This document shows positions 43,812 to 55,700 of a stretch of DNA of 64,000 nucleotides, one piece after another. Position 1 is the stretch's first letter; each line of letters begins with the position of its first letter. The notes beneath the pieces are model-generated. The model made no database searches. It was not told where the DNA came from and worked only from the letters and a program-made list of their open reading frames with translations. The stretch lies in assembly GCA_947044365.1 (NCBI GenBank), contig OX345636.1, positions 29,988,466-30,052,465 of the forward strand. The letters are read 5' to 3'. The translations under genes and the position numbers were made by a program. Source of the DNA: Petrosia ficiformis. Lineage: Eukaryota > Porifera > Demospongiae > Haplosclerida > Petrosiidae.

Positions 43812-45204
43812 ATAATTATTACTAAAGTAAATAAAGACAATAGAGGGATACATGTACATATGTAATGATTACAATTAACATGTGCTTCAAGCCCAGCTTT
43901 TTTATATTCATTGTGATGACATTTTAATCAATGAATAAATTAATGTAACTATATTAATAACTCAGATGTAATATGACTACAATTTTTTTTAAACTAAATA
44001 CAGGAATTTACAAAGAAAAACGAACATAATTAACTTTAATAATAGTAATATAACTTTCCACGCCTATTATATTGATTATAACTGAAAGGTGAAGGTAGGG
44101 AAATGGTTTTCGTGTCTAAGGTATATAATTTCTGATTTTATTGCTTTGAGAATATGGATTATACTACACTTACATGGATACACTGTATCCATAGAGTTGT
44201 ATATCAATATAATTATATATATATATATATATATTATATATATGTTATATATATGTATATATATATATGTATAGTTCAAACCTGTGGGAAAGCACTTATA
44301 TGGATGTGCCTGTTTTTTTTTTTTGTTCTTGTATAATGAATAATCAACCAACGTTTTGACTATTGCACAATTTGTATCATATTAGTTTAGAACCTCAAGT
44401 TTCTAAACAATGAATGTGAAGTATAGTCGAAGGGCTGAAAACCCTTCAATTATGTACCTTTAATATGAGATAGAAGTAACTTCATATAACTGTTGGTATT
44501 GCAAACATGATCAATACTCTGTTAATGTTATATGTATGTTATACGGCAGTAGTACTATTTGTGATTATCTAATTAAGATAATAGTATGATTATTGCATCA
44601 TAATTAATTGCAATATGATTTAATAATTATACATCCCTAGTTTTTTTTTATTAGCCCTGGTGATATGACATGATATTTGATGCCTGAAAATACTCACTAT
44701 TACAGTTCCTAAAATGAGTCACGAATCAATGAATACATTTGCAGTGCAGAATTAATGAGTGTGGGCGATAGTCACAAATTTTTTTTTTTACTGCAGAATT
44801 CAAAAGTCCATCCAATGGGCTGGTCAGCGCAGTCGAATGGAATTCATAACTAGTTTCATGGAACTGTGTAGGAGATTTTCATTGATTTACAAATAAATAC
44901 CGAGTACATTGGAGTCTTATATTAAAGTTTCCATCGCCATTTGTGTAAGTGATACATGTGTGTATGTGTCTGTCTATTTGTCTTTCTGTATGTATGTACA
45001 TGTATCACATATATATGTATGTGTATATAGTACAGACCGAAAGATGTTGTGTGTACTTTAATATTGTGGATTTTGTTGTATTACCTTTTAAGGTCATCAT
45101 GTGTTTCTGTAGTCAGTCTAATTAAACTTGGTGTTCATCTATTATGTAATTGAACACAGTGTTCTATTATGTATGTACTTTTGCATTTACAGTTGCTTGT
45201 GATT
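43812..45204. other. AT-rich stretch, no gene
   Basis: Microsatellite (AT)n lies at 44212-44272, with a small palindrome GGATACACTGTATCC at 44177-44191. No supported coding frame. Confidence 0.4.
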
Positions 45205-45440
45205 GAAGTCCAATTCTGAAACCTCTATTAGTAGTATCAGACATGGTACTAGAAAATTACTCTGTTCTCATAATTGTTATATAACATATATATATACATT
45301 TTGCATCACTCTGTACAATGTAACAATGTATTGTGAATTTGGGATACACTGTGCTGATGAGACCCAATAGGTCGAAACAATCTGATCAGTCTATATGTAT
45401 AATTATTCAGATTGTCCACAGTTTCCTTTACTAAAAGCTT
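45205..45440 (+). repeat. Hammerhead-ribozyme repeat, copy C (partial)
   Basis: Reverse-oriented relative of copies A and B. It contains CCAATTCTGAAA, AGACATGGTACTAGA, ACATTTTGCATCA and the ribozyme. The outer parts of the longer copies are missing. Confidence 0.75.
45348..45422 (+). ncRNA. Type I hammerhead ribozyme (copy C)
   Basis: ACTGTG (45348-45353), CTGATGA (45354-45360), stem II GACC-CAATA-GGTC (45361-45373), GAAA (45374-45377), stem III ACAATCTGA paired with TCAGATTGT (45407-45415, 9 bp), cleavage triplet GTC ending 45416, then CACAGT (45417-45422) closing stem I with 6 bp. The core is fully conserved, and the stem III loop differs from copy A. Confidence 0.85.
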
Positions 45441-47034
45441 AATATTAAACAAACCTTTAATAATAAGCACAAAATCATTAACGTACTCTTACTCTTTTAT
45501 TATTGATTGTTGCTAAATAAATATATATTATGTTTAGTGCAATCAGTGCAGACACAGTTCCCTATGGAATGTTTTTTATTGAAATGCACCATTACTGAAA
45601 TTTAGAAAAGAGTATCCCGGTTTTATGGAGGCTACCAATCATTGATGATATTTCTGTGTACTCTGAATACCGAGTTCTGAAGAAGTGTGATTTCAGTTTT
45701 TACACTGACACCAGCTTGATGAAACTACTCTTTGAAGGTTCTACACAAATCATCTTTGCTGAAAATTTTCTTATCTCTGAAATTCAGCGAAGTACTAATA
45801 TTTATTTCTTTTCTTACATTTTTCCATACTATCTCTCTGTGGGGATGACACAACTTCCTTACTTACATACTTTTTTGGTTTTGATATCCCAACACATTTA
45901 TTTCATTGTTAAAGTTGTATTTTTTCCAGTGTCAACATAGTGTGTACAATGTAATAATGTTTTTCAAGAAATAAATTTTAAAAATACAACAAAGACAATA
46001 ATTTTTTTAAAGTGTAAAGAGGAAGTAAACACAGTATATTTTTTAGAGTAAAGAGAATAATTTTGGACAATATATTTTTTAAAGTAAAGAGAATAATTAT
46101 TTTTGGAATAATTTTTGAAGTAAAGACAATAAGGATGCTACTGAAGACAAAAACAGTGAAATTCCTGTGGACTACCAAGTGGAGATGACTAGAAACTTGT
46201 TTATTCACAATAATACTGTAATGTTTATAATTAGTCATTAATTTTGGACACACTGCTCATGAATATTAATAAGTTGTCTGGGACAAGTGATTTTTTTTGC
46301 CTACTTCCCCTATGGACAAGTGGATTAGAAAGTTAAATTCGAACCCTGCTCCCTGCAACCAATGAAAAATGAATTTGGTAGCCACGACTTCTTTATAAGG
46401 TATTTTAATGAAGTTGGAAGGAATCTAAGCTGTTTAAGATACAGATGTTATACAGACTACCTAAGGTTGTGGCTGTTGCCCTATAGAGTCCTAAATAAAA
46501 CAATTTACCTTGCTGCAACAAGGAATGATTTTGCATCTATGGCTTTTTTAATGGCCTTCTCTTTCCAACAATAAGTTAGATCTTTAAATAAAAGTGTAAA
46601 GTATAAAGCATTTGAAATGTATGTTAGTGCGAGGGAGCAGAGTTTTTTTTTTATCATCCTCAGGCTATTTTGAACTAGTGATATTCTGATAAGAGATTTT
46701 ACCAATAAACTGATATCTACCAATAATCCAATATTACATTCACCTTTCTGCTATCAACAAAAGCAAGCATTTTTCAATAATAGAAAGTATCATAAAAAGA
46801 TTTTAATTATTATCAGTTACATCACTGACCAAAAATGGACACAGAAATAATGATTGATCAACTAGTTATCAGTGGATCACTACTTGAAACAAATGCATGT
46901 ACTTTACCTATTTGGAACGGGCTTTCTGGCACTAGCATTGCCATTTTAATAATGAAACTATCTGAAAGCGTGATTATGCATACTGGATCCACATCCTACA
47001 TACAGAAATAACAAGTGTATATAGAGAAAAAAGT
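45441..47034. other. Non-coding stretch
   Basis: 45970-46140 has repeated (AATATATTTTTTAAAGTAAAGA)-like units. Frames at 45656-45940 and 46362-46574 lack recognisable motifs. No gene is called. Confidence 0.35.
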
Positions 47035-47460
47035 ATCCCTATGATTGCTTTGTGGTGTCCAGGATTCAGTAATCACAGTATGGCTGACAGCTTTATCATG
47101 CCTGAAACACAACACCCTATTATAGTTATTATTTTCATTATCCACTCTCCTTACCTTTTAAAGGACCATGTAGAACTTCAGGAATATATTTCAGGCAGAA
47201 TAGCTAGCTATTAGTTCCAGTTTCTACATAAGCAACTTAGCTTTCTTCCTGCTGGTCTGTAGAGCTCGAGCGCGCGTTCTTTTACGCGCCACGCCCTTCA
47301 ATTGACCGAGCCCCCGGGATTGACGCAACTTCCTTAACTACGTATACAACGTATACTCGCGCAGTGGACACAAGAATATAATATATATATTATTATATAC
47401 ATTAAACCCCGTGGAAAGCAGTCATAGGAATGGCCCTACGGGCCATAAAAAAGAACACAT
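47035..47460 (+). repeat. Dispersed repeat family B, copy 1
   Basis: It begins TCCCTATGATTGCTTTGTGG, then has CTTCCTGCTGGTCTGTAG, CGTTCTTTTACGCGCCACGC and CGAGCCCCCGGGATTGACGC, and ends GGCCCTACGGGCCATAAAAA. Copies also lie at 53680, 54695 (inverted) and 62475. No coding capacity; class (SINE or MITE) undecided. Confidence 0.75.
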
Positions 47461-48380
47461 CATGTTATTAATTATGATAAAAAAACAAAATCCCATCACC
47501 ACTACTTGTAGAGATGAAGCATTAACATCCAACTTTGCCATCAAAATTTCACAAGGTATATTTGGCGGTTAGTGTAGGGATTAGGGATTGGGGTTCAAGT
47601 TTGGGTTCAATGACAAATTTGGACATGAATTGCAAAGGTTATGTAATAATGTACAGTTGAGAGACTTTTCTTAAACAGATTAACCGCCAACGTTGCCTTA
47701 GTGGGCAAACTATATATATATATATATACAATATAATTGTAGTAATTTATAAAACAATTTTGTGGCTCCGATCACATGCATGACTCGAAATGAAATAGGT
47801 GGAGCTAGAAAAAAAGTGAAGCTTAGAGCCAACTAGATGTTTTAGCAGTCACTACATCAATTGTATTTGATATCAAGCTGCGATTCAACAGCGATAGCCT
47901 TCAAACAAGATGAGTTTCCTCGTGCTCTTTCGCTACCAGAAGTCTTCTGAAAGTGGTGAAATGGCAGTCCTAAGTTGTAAAAATTGTCCACTTTTTAACC
48001 AAAAGGTAGTAGAAAAAGCCTATTGTTACTTTTGATCGTTGGACGATTTGAAGTCTGTCGATAGCTCAATTGAAGTCCCAATGTTTGGTAAAACAGAGAC
48101 ACACACACACAAACTGATTACAGTAACCCTCTGCTCCACCTACATGGGCGAGGGTTAATAACTTTGATATGCATATGCCCACCTTGTAATCTTTTTCTAG
48201 CTTTACTCTTTTACTCATTTTAACTTACTATAGATGAATGTGAAATTGGACTTGATCTAAAAAGAGAAACAATACAAACCAACCATATTGGCAAACAAAT
48301 TCAAAGGTCTCCCACCCTCCCCAAAACAAATTTTCTAAATGAAACTATGTTTTATATTCTCAATTTGGTTGAAGAATTAT

Positions 48381-48383
<3 letters not shown>

Positions 48384-48471
<88 letters not shown>

Positions 48472-48478
48472 GAGAGAG
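48384..48478. repeat. (GA)n microsatellite
   Basis: About 95 bp of GA. Poly Ser-Leu frames predicted on the minus strand are artefacts. Confidence 0.97.
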
Positions 48479-48756
48479 TAAAACAGACTATGATATGCAT
48501 ATACAAGAAAATTAGAAAACAAATTAAAACCCAAAAAATAGCTATAAAGTAACTATGCGGAGAGGATATACTGTTGTAGAGATACCCACTAAGAGCGATT
48601 ATGATACGCATGCATAAGACAATTGGAAAACTGAGGATTCTATACAGTAACTATAACACACAAGGAACTAACCAAAATCTTCAGAGAGAGACCGGTAAAA
48701 AAAAAAAAAGAATTGTGCTGAAGACTCAGAGAGAGAGAGACGGGTAATAACCTTTT

Positions 48757-49515
48757 CAATACAATTTTTATATTGATAATTTAGTCGAAGAAAGTATATC
48801 AAGCCTATCAGGCACACCACATCGATATACAAATTTGCAGCTGGCCTGAATGTTTAAATGGTTAGTCCTTATAGTACGGTGTGAGGGTTTAAATTAATAT
48901 TGAAATGATACTAATGACAGTATCCATCAATCTTCATGCAATCAGATGTGTTATAACTTTGTAAGGGCAACTGTGGACAATCTTTTAAATGTACACTGAT
49001 CAGATTGTTTCGACCTATCAGGTTGGGTCTCATCAGCACAGTGTATTCCAAATTCACAATACATTGTGCAGAATGATGCAAAATGTATGTTATTATAATA
49101 ATTATTACGAGAAGTTTCTATGTAGTACCATGTCTAGTACCTCCAGAGGTACTGGTAATAGATACTACTAGAGCTTTCAGAATTGGACTGAAAATCTGAA
49201 ATACTTACTCTATGTTTCAGATGAGTCAGAAGAGATATAACTTTACCATTTCTAGTACAGTCAGCACCTCCAGCATCAAAGTAGAATGTGTTTTAGTAAA
49301 TGCTGGTAGACAACATACATACATACATACATATACATATGTGACAGTTCTTTTCATTGAATATTCAACTTCTATGCTCAGAAATAAATAATATAAAACT
49401 GTAAACAACTATAGACTACATGATTACTTGGAGGTAGTGACTTAAAGTCTAATAGTATAATTATGTTGGTAGACACAGGTCATACATACATACATATTTC
49501 ATACATACTTATAAT
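48757..49515 (-). repeat. Hammerhead-ribozyme repeat, copy B (full, uninterrupted)
   Basis: Collinear with copy A, without the 621-bp transposon: GGTCATACATACATACATAT at 49479-49498 is the empty site. It carries a ribozyme on the minus strand. 49520-49551 ends in a CA run. Confidence 0.8.
48970..49042 (-). ncRNA. Type I hammerhead ribozyme (copy B)
   Basis: Minus strand: ACTGTG, CTGATGA (49036-49030), GACC with a longer loop CAACCTGATA, GGTC, GAAA, stem III ACAATCT/AGATTGT (7 bp), GTC at 48978-48976, CACAGT (48975-48970). The loop II insertion and shorter stem III leave pairing intact, which argues for a maintained fold. Confidence 0.85.
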
Positions 49516-49551
49516 TAAACATTAATCTCCCACACACACACACACACACAA

Positions 49552-50674
49552 ATTCTTGCAGCTAAGTCAACACTTGAAGAAGAGACTTCAAACCACATGT
49601 CATGAGAACCTAACCTGCCCTTAAACAGAAATTAAGAAATTCAGAGAATGCTTGTTTTTGAATCAAAAACCATAAGATAGATATAGTCATAATTATTGGA
49701 TAATGCTCATTTCATTGAAACAATCTGAAACCAGAAGGTAGATATAATATCGGATCAGTATCAGTATCACTACATATCTGAAGTAATTATCAGTTTATTG
49801 GTAAAATCTCATGGATCATTACTCAGGTGATGTAGTTTGACAGTACAGTATTACAAAATTATTACATTGTTAATGGCTATAGTTGAACAACAACGCATCC
49901 AAGAACACTCTTTCTACTCTCAAGGCAAATAAAAGTAAATTTTGCAGATATGAAGTACAAACAAGATACATTAGCAAAATATCTCAAATATAATAGAGAG
50001 TTTTATCCTAAAAATGTAAACCCATTGATAAATTCCATCGTCAGAAATCAGAAAATTCAATAAATTGTAACAACAAAAGTAATGACTTATTTTTAAATAT
50101 CTCTCTATTTTTCTAATTGTATTTCTGCAGTAGCTTGATATCTGAATTTCTATGTCAATACAATCATTCTTCATGACTTTATTACACTTCAAAGTTTGCA
50201 ACATCGGAAACTTCTTTTGCAAATAACTCAAAAACTGAATGAAATTTTAAAAGAGAGTATATTTATGCAAATATTCTTTGTAAGGTATAGAATTGAACCC
50301 TGCAGTACAAAAAGAAAATCGTGACTTAAGTGCCTCACCCCCTAGAGGTAGGCTAAGCTAACTTCAAAGTAACATCAAAGGTCGGACACTTGCACCGCTA
50401 GACCACATCCAACAAAGCGTGGGCGTTTTGAACAATGTATACCCTCGTAATCTACAGTAATTTGGAGCGTGGTAACACCAAGACTCGGCAGTAGTTGCAG
50501 TGAAATTAGTATTCTATTAAGTAGGTGTGGTACTTCCTCTCTGAACAGGAAGTTAAAACCGAAAGTGCAGTGAGTAGACCAGTACTCTACATGTACGTAA
50601 GTATACGTATGTATACGTACTGCATGCAGGCATCATGCTTAGTGGGTGCGGCTGTGAATGTGACTAAGTCGATT
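49552..50674. other. Region upstream of the chitobiase-like gene
   Basis: No gene is seen in 49552-50400. A 5' leader for the GH18 gene likely lies near 50460-50674. In-frame Met codons upstream of 50675 exist but give no signal peptide. Confidence 0.4.
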
Positions 50675-51778
50675 ATGGAAAATTGTCTTCTGGTATTCTT
50701 CTCACTTTTAACCAGTTTGATATGTACACAATCAAGTTGTCCTTGCAGTGATGATGCTCTCTGCAAGCCATTAGAAGTGGTCCATGACAAAGAAGTTTTT
50801 GGTTTCATGTCACGTGACTATAATTGGCTAAAATATAACTGGACAGAGATAACAACTATTGTTGTATTCACTCATATTAATGATACTGAACTGTCTAAAG
50901 TGCTCTGCCATGCACATTCACATCAAGTTCGTTTAGTTCCACATGTTGGTTCAGATATTATGAGGGTTAAAAATGAATCAGCTCAAGATGAGTATGTTAA
51001 AAATATCATGGAACGAGTCGAAAAATATTACTTTGATGGATTGAATATTGATGCTGAAGATCCTGTGGCAGATGGATCGAATGAACAAAACGTGCTGAAT
51101 GTTATGGTTAAAAAAATATACACAGCCTTTAAAGCTGCCAACAAGAACTACCAGATTACTTTTGATGTTGCCTGGTCTTCAAATTGTATTGATGGACGAT
51201 GTTATGATTATTCCGAGTTAGGCAAATGGACAGATTTCTTTTTTGTAATGGCTTATGATGAAAGAAGTCAAATATTTGAAGGCCCATGTATAGCAAGTGC
51301 TAATTCTGCTTATCCTTTGAACAACAAAGGGATTTTAAGTTATAGAGCATTGGGTATCCCGTCAGAAAAACTTGTTCTTGGTCTACCATGGTATGGATAT
51401 GATTATCCTTGTGTTAGTGTGTCTACTAATAATGTTTGTGAAATTCGAAAAAAACCGTTTCGTGGTGCGTTTTGTAGTGATGCTGCAGGCTCACAAAAAG
51501 GATATTCTGATATAATGAATTTTCTTTTACCTTTAAATACAACTGGATTATTATTTGATAGCACACTTGTGTCACCTTATTTTACTTACAAAGCTGCTGA
51601 CGGCCAAATGCATCAGGTATGGTTTGACAATCCTCATAGCCTCAGAGTAAAGTATCAATATGCCAAAGATCAAAAACTCAGAGGTATTGGATTCTGGAAT
51701 CTTGATCTTCTCGATTATAATGGGTCTCCACATGAAGTTAATGATATGTGGAATGCTATTCAAGAATTTTTAATTTGA
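50675..51778 (+). CDS. CTBS: Di-N-acetylchitobiase-like GH18 glycosidase
   Basis: 367 residues in one exon. From ATG 50675 the protein begins MENCLLVFFSLLTSLICTQS, a signal peptide, so it should enter the secretory pathway; family members act in lysosomes, trimming chitobiose from the reducing end of N-glycans. The GH18 catalytic strand is FDGLNIDAEDP with the DGxNxDxE pattern and Glu as acid. Other GH18-like segments are ITFDVAWSSNCIDG, FFFVMAYDERSQ, KLVLGLPWYGYDYPC, VWFDNPHSL and GIGFWNLDLLDY. Several NxS/T sequons (NWT, NDT, NES, NTT) fit a glycoprotein. Length is close to vertebrate chitobiase. No intron interrupts it, unlike the neighbouring genes. The open frame extends upstream to 50525 but that part looks non-coding. 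Confidence 0.9.
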   Translation: MENCLLVFFSLLTSLICTQSSCPCSDDALCKPLEVVHDKEVFGFMSRDYNWLKYNWTEITTIVVFTHINDTELSKVLCHAHSHQVRLVPHVGSDIMRVKNESAQDEYVKNIMERVEKYYFDGLNIDAEDPVADGSNEQNVLNVMVKKIYTAFKAANKNYQITFDVAWSSNCIDGRCYDYSELGKWTDFFFVMAYDERSQIFEGPCIASANSAYPLNNKGILSYRALGIPSEKLVLGLPWYGYDYPCVSVSTNNVCEIRKKPFRGAFCSDAAGSQKGYSDIMNFLLPLNTTGLLFDSTLVSPYFTYKAADGQMHQVWFDNPHSLRVKYQYAKDQKLRGIGFWNLDLLDYNGSPHEVNDMWNAIQEFLI

Positions 51779-52641
51779 TCTTATACATTGTGACAATTCA
51801 GACAAATTTAAAAATTATATAATTATACAAAAATAATAATAATACTATAATTGTTTTCCAAGCAATTATAATGTTTCCGGAGACCATTTTTAAAAAAATA
51901 ATGTGAACACAACATAGCATAAAAATTGTTATTAATATTAATCATTTTAACTGGATTGTTCTGAGAACACTTATGCTATGTTACAACATATCCGAAAATA
52001 AAGTTCTAATCTTGTCTCAAAATAGATATAAAAGTTTTAAATTATAGCCAGGAAGTTTATGCCTTGATGCACTATATCCCATACAGCAATTCCATATAAT
52101 GAAAGATTTGCCTGACAGAAAAGTGATATCAAAACTGAAAAAGCACACAAAACAAGATTGGGTCCTAAAAGTTTGTACCTCAGAGAAGCAAAAGAAATGT
52201 TACGACATTGTTGCATAACTTGAACTGCATACCAAATTAGTGACACTGAGTACAGTGATGTGACAATGTATATGGTCACGTTATATGCCAATGTATATGA
52301 TTACATTATTATGCCAATGCTTACATATGTATAGGGAATTTTATTATCGCTCAGTGTTATAGTAACCGGCTGAGGATCCCAATTGTTTTATGATCCATAC
52401 ACACCTTCAGAATGTTTATTCTGTTTTAAAGTTTTCTACCTTTTCTAATAAAGTGCAGTGCAAAGATTTAATGAATACCTGAGCTTGAAAACACTGCCTC
52501 TAGCTAATTGCTAATTTATAAAACTGGGGAATTCCGAATTCCGTGGGGAATTAATTATATCATTTATGGGTGTGGTCTCTTATAGCATTCCTACTGCAGT
52601 CAGGCTTGTACTGTTGAAAAGGTTTGAACATTTCTAAGTTG
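51779..52641. other. Spacer between chitobiase-like gene and annexin
   Basis: AATAAA at 51998-52003 is a candidate polyadenylation signal. A minus frame at 52037-52291 (84 residues, hydrophobic, e.g. LLGPNLVLCAFSVLISLF) could be a membrane-protein remnant but has no supporting exon nearby. The annexin promoter should lie within 52300-52641. Confidence 0.35.
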
Positions 52642-52725
52642 ATGGCATATCCTCCACCTTATCCTTCTGGTGGCAGTGGCTACCCAGGACAGACTACGCA
52701 GTATCCACCTCCCCAGAGTACATCT
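52642..52725 (+). CDS. Annexin exon 1
   Basis: [20 protein letters not shown] then YPPPQSTS, donor GTGAGT, exit phase 0. The ATG is the first in the exon. Confidence 0.85.
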
Positions 52726-55700
52726 GTGAGTTTAAATAATAATAATACTGAATACCTCGTGAATAACTCGTATTATTAATATCAGGGTGTACTTGAAGTA
52801 GAGATACCCGGAAAAAAATGGCTCTCCATGTGAAGTTTCTGCTAATATATATTATGCATATGATTATGCCTGTTGATATTATGTGTTTTTACTGCTAAAA
52901 CTTCCTACCACTCATTGTTTCATGCTAATTGTATGCAGTTAGTGGTATCTTGCAAGTTTGTTAATTGTAATTAACCATTATCAATTAGTAGTGTAATAAG
53001 TGGAATTAAAATTATAGCTGCTCTCCAGATATCTGGCTTTCTAATTAAAACTAGGCAGCAGAAAGTTAATTAATGAATTCACTTGAGTTGATGAGTTTAA
53101 GATCTTCAAATTTCTAGTTAAAATGAGATACTGTTACCTTTTAAATTATCGTTTGTGATAAACTGATAATTGTACAACATAAAACCAGAAAAAATGAAAG
53201 TCATGATGCTCATAGAAGTCATAATTACGATTAGTCCTCTGCAATAATTAAAATTACCATTAAAATTAGTTGAAACAATTATTAATGATTGCTGATCAAT
53301 TACTAAACATGATAGTAATCTGCAAGGCTTCATACAGAGAGGGGAAGCCCTGGGATTTCCCACCCCCAGAGCAAGTTTCCCTCCCAAAGTTTCCAAAGTT
53401 TCCAAAGTTTAATACTATAATGTAGCCATAAAACTGTTATGGTTTTTGAGCCACTTGAAGCAACCACAGAGAGCCTAGATTTAAAAAGTTTCATGTGTGG
53501 GATCACCCCCATACACCCCTATGATAATTTGCCTTTACTGTTATTCCCATTCCAGATTAAATTCCTGTATGAAGTCTGATTTGTATTTTGTAATAGTACT
53601 TTCAGAGCCATAGAACATGTGGATAACAATAACAATCAAATTACCTGGAAACAAGTGTATAATTATAGAGAAAAAAAACATTCCTATATTTGCTTTGTGA
53701 TGTCTATGTATCAAGCATTGCTGATGGCACTAGTGTCTCTACCTTTCTGTGTACTCGAAAGCTGGGGGCTAAAGTCTAAGTACACAGATCTCTGATGAAC
53801 TGACTCAAATACTCCTTCAAGCTTCTAAGTGATGACTTCCTCGTGTCTGAAACTCAACAACTTATCATACTTACTTGTTAAAGACTCTTGCATAATATTT
53901 ATATTGTTTCTCTGCTATATACAACAGTTATTAGCAGTTTTACATCCTTTCTGAAGCTTCCTGGCTTGTCTGTAGCTCAAACGCGCGTTCTTTTACGTGC
54001 CACGCCCATTAAATTACCGAGCCCCCGGGAATGACGCAACTTCCTTAACTACGTATACAACGCATAGTTGCGGAAGTGACACAAGCATATATATATATAA
54101 TTATATAGATTCAACCCCGTGGAAAGCAATTATAGGGATGGCCCTACGGGCCAGGCCATAAAAACTACTATTGCATAATGACAAACTTAATTATGATGAA
54201 TATGGGAATTACCCAAAGTGTCACCTTATTATTACAATTTTGTGTAATTATTGACCACAAACTGAAAGCAGCCTTTATGCAATTTTGAAATTGATTAACT
54301 GTTTTTTTTTATCACCAGACTCCATGGGTTCCTGGAGGAGGAGGTGGAATGCCAATGCCAGGAAGTGGACCTATGCCACATCCTACTCAATCCGGTATAT
54401 ATTTACTATTATAATGATGTAATGGGGACTACCCTCCACATGGAAGCCAGTATAATATTTTAATTATAATTCTTGATTGTCTGGGAGTATTAAAGGTAGT
54501 TATGTGGTTTGGGCACAATACATGTAATGTCAGCTCACTCACCTGCATGTTTACATAAGAATTGATTTTGACTACATCCCAGTATGAAAGTACTTAGTGC
54601 TCAAGGGAATAAGAGTATTTAGGGATAGCCTGAAGAGACATACTAATTATATTGCTAATGTACTATTGTTTGTGTTTTCATATCCCTACTTACACTTTCA
54701 TTTCTTTTTATGGCCCACAGGGCCATCGCTATAATTGTATACATGTACTTATATATTTGTGTCACTGATGTGAGCGTGCATTATATAAGTAGTTAAAGAA
54801 GTTGTGTCATTCTGGGGGGGGGGGGGGATTGGTGAATTAATGGGTGTGGCACGTAAAAGAACGCATGCTCAAGCTACAGACCAGCAGGAAGAATGTAAAC
54901 TGCAACTATTACCATTAACTGTTGTATACAGCAGAGAAACAGTATAAAGATGATGCGGGAATTTTTAACAAGTAAATATAGTAAATTGTTGAGTTTCAGA
55001 CACGAGGAAGTCATCATTTAGAATCTTGAATCTTCAATTAGAACCATGTCTGTGTGCAAAAAGTGTTTTTAAGTGAATGGCATGCATATATTTCCATTTA
55101 CAGAGTGAGTCTTTGCTGTTTAAGTGAGTGAATGTAGTGAGTCCATACTTTCAAAGGTTTCTCGCTATTTCAATCTTTTTTTCTTTTCATTCTCTTTGGG
55201 GATTTCAGATTTGTTAAGTTTATACTGCTATGATATCAATGTTGCTATGATGTCAATTAAGGCATCATATATTTTGCCCTTCAGCTACTATGCACATCCA
55301 ACAATAAACACTTCACCCAAATCTTTTTTTTTTGCAAGTTGATAAAATGCCTTTGGTGCGCCTTCCTTATTTCTATGGTACCTGAATTTCTCTGTTGTCA
55401 AAAACGATGTTAAGTAAAGTGTTCCATGCAGTCTTAGGTAATATCCTACTGTAACATCATCAGCTAGGTTTGCTTCAGTGATTGCTTGATCACTTGGCCA
55501 TACAAGTTAGAACTTTGGGACTCAGCAGACAGTAGTGGAGGGGATTTCCTCCCTCACTCCTCCCCTAACTCGAGTCACTTTACATTTCAGACCCAATTCA
55601 TTTTATCATGCAGCTACTACAAGCATTCTGGGTATATACTAGAACTTTGGGATTTGGGATACATATATTGAGTACAATACTTGCGATGTCTTGGAATTTC

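Noticed and set aside
48352..48611. Ser-Leu repeat proteins
   Set aside because: Translation of the (GA)n microsatellite.
52037..52291. Hydrophobic 84-residue minus frame as a membrane-protein gene
   Set aside because: No partner exons, squeezed between two genes, and the family resemblance (TMEM184/OST-alpha-like) is too weak to call.
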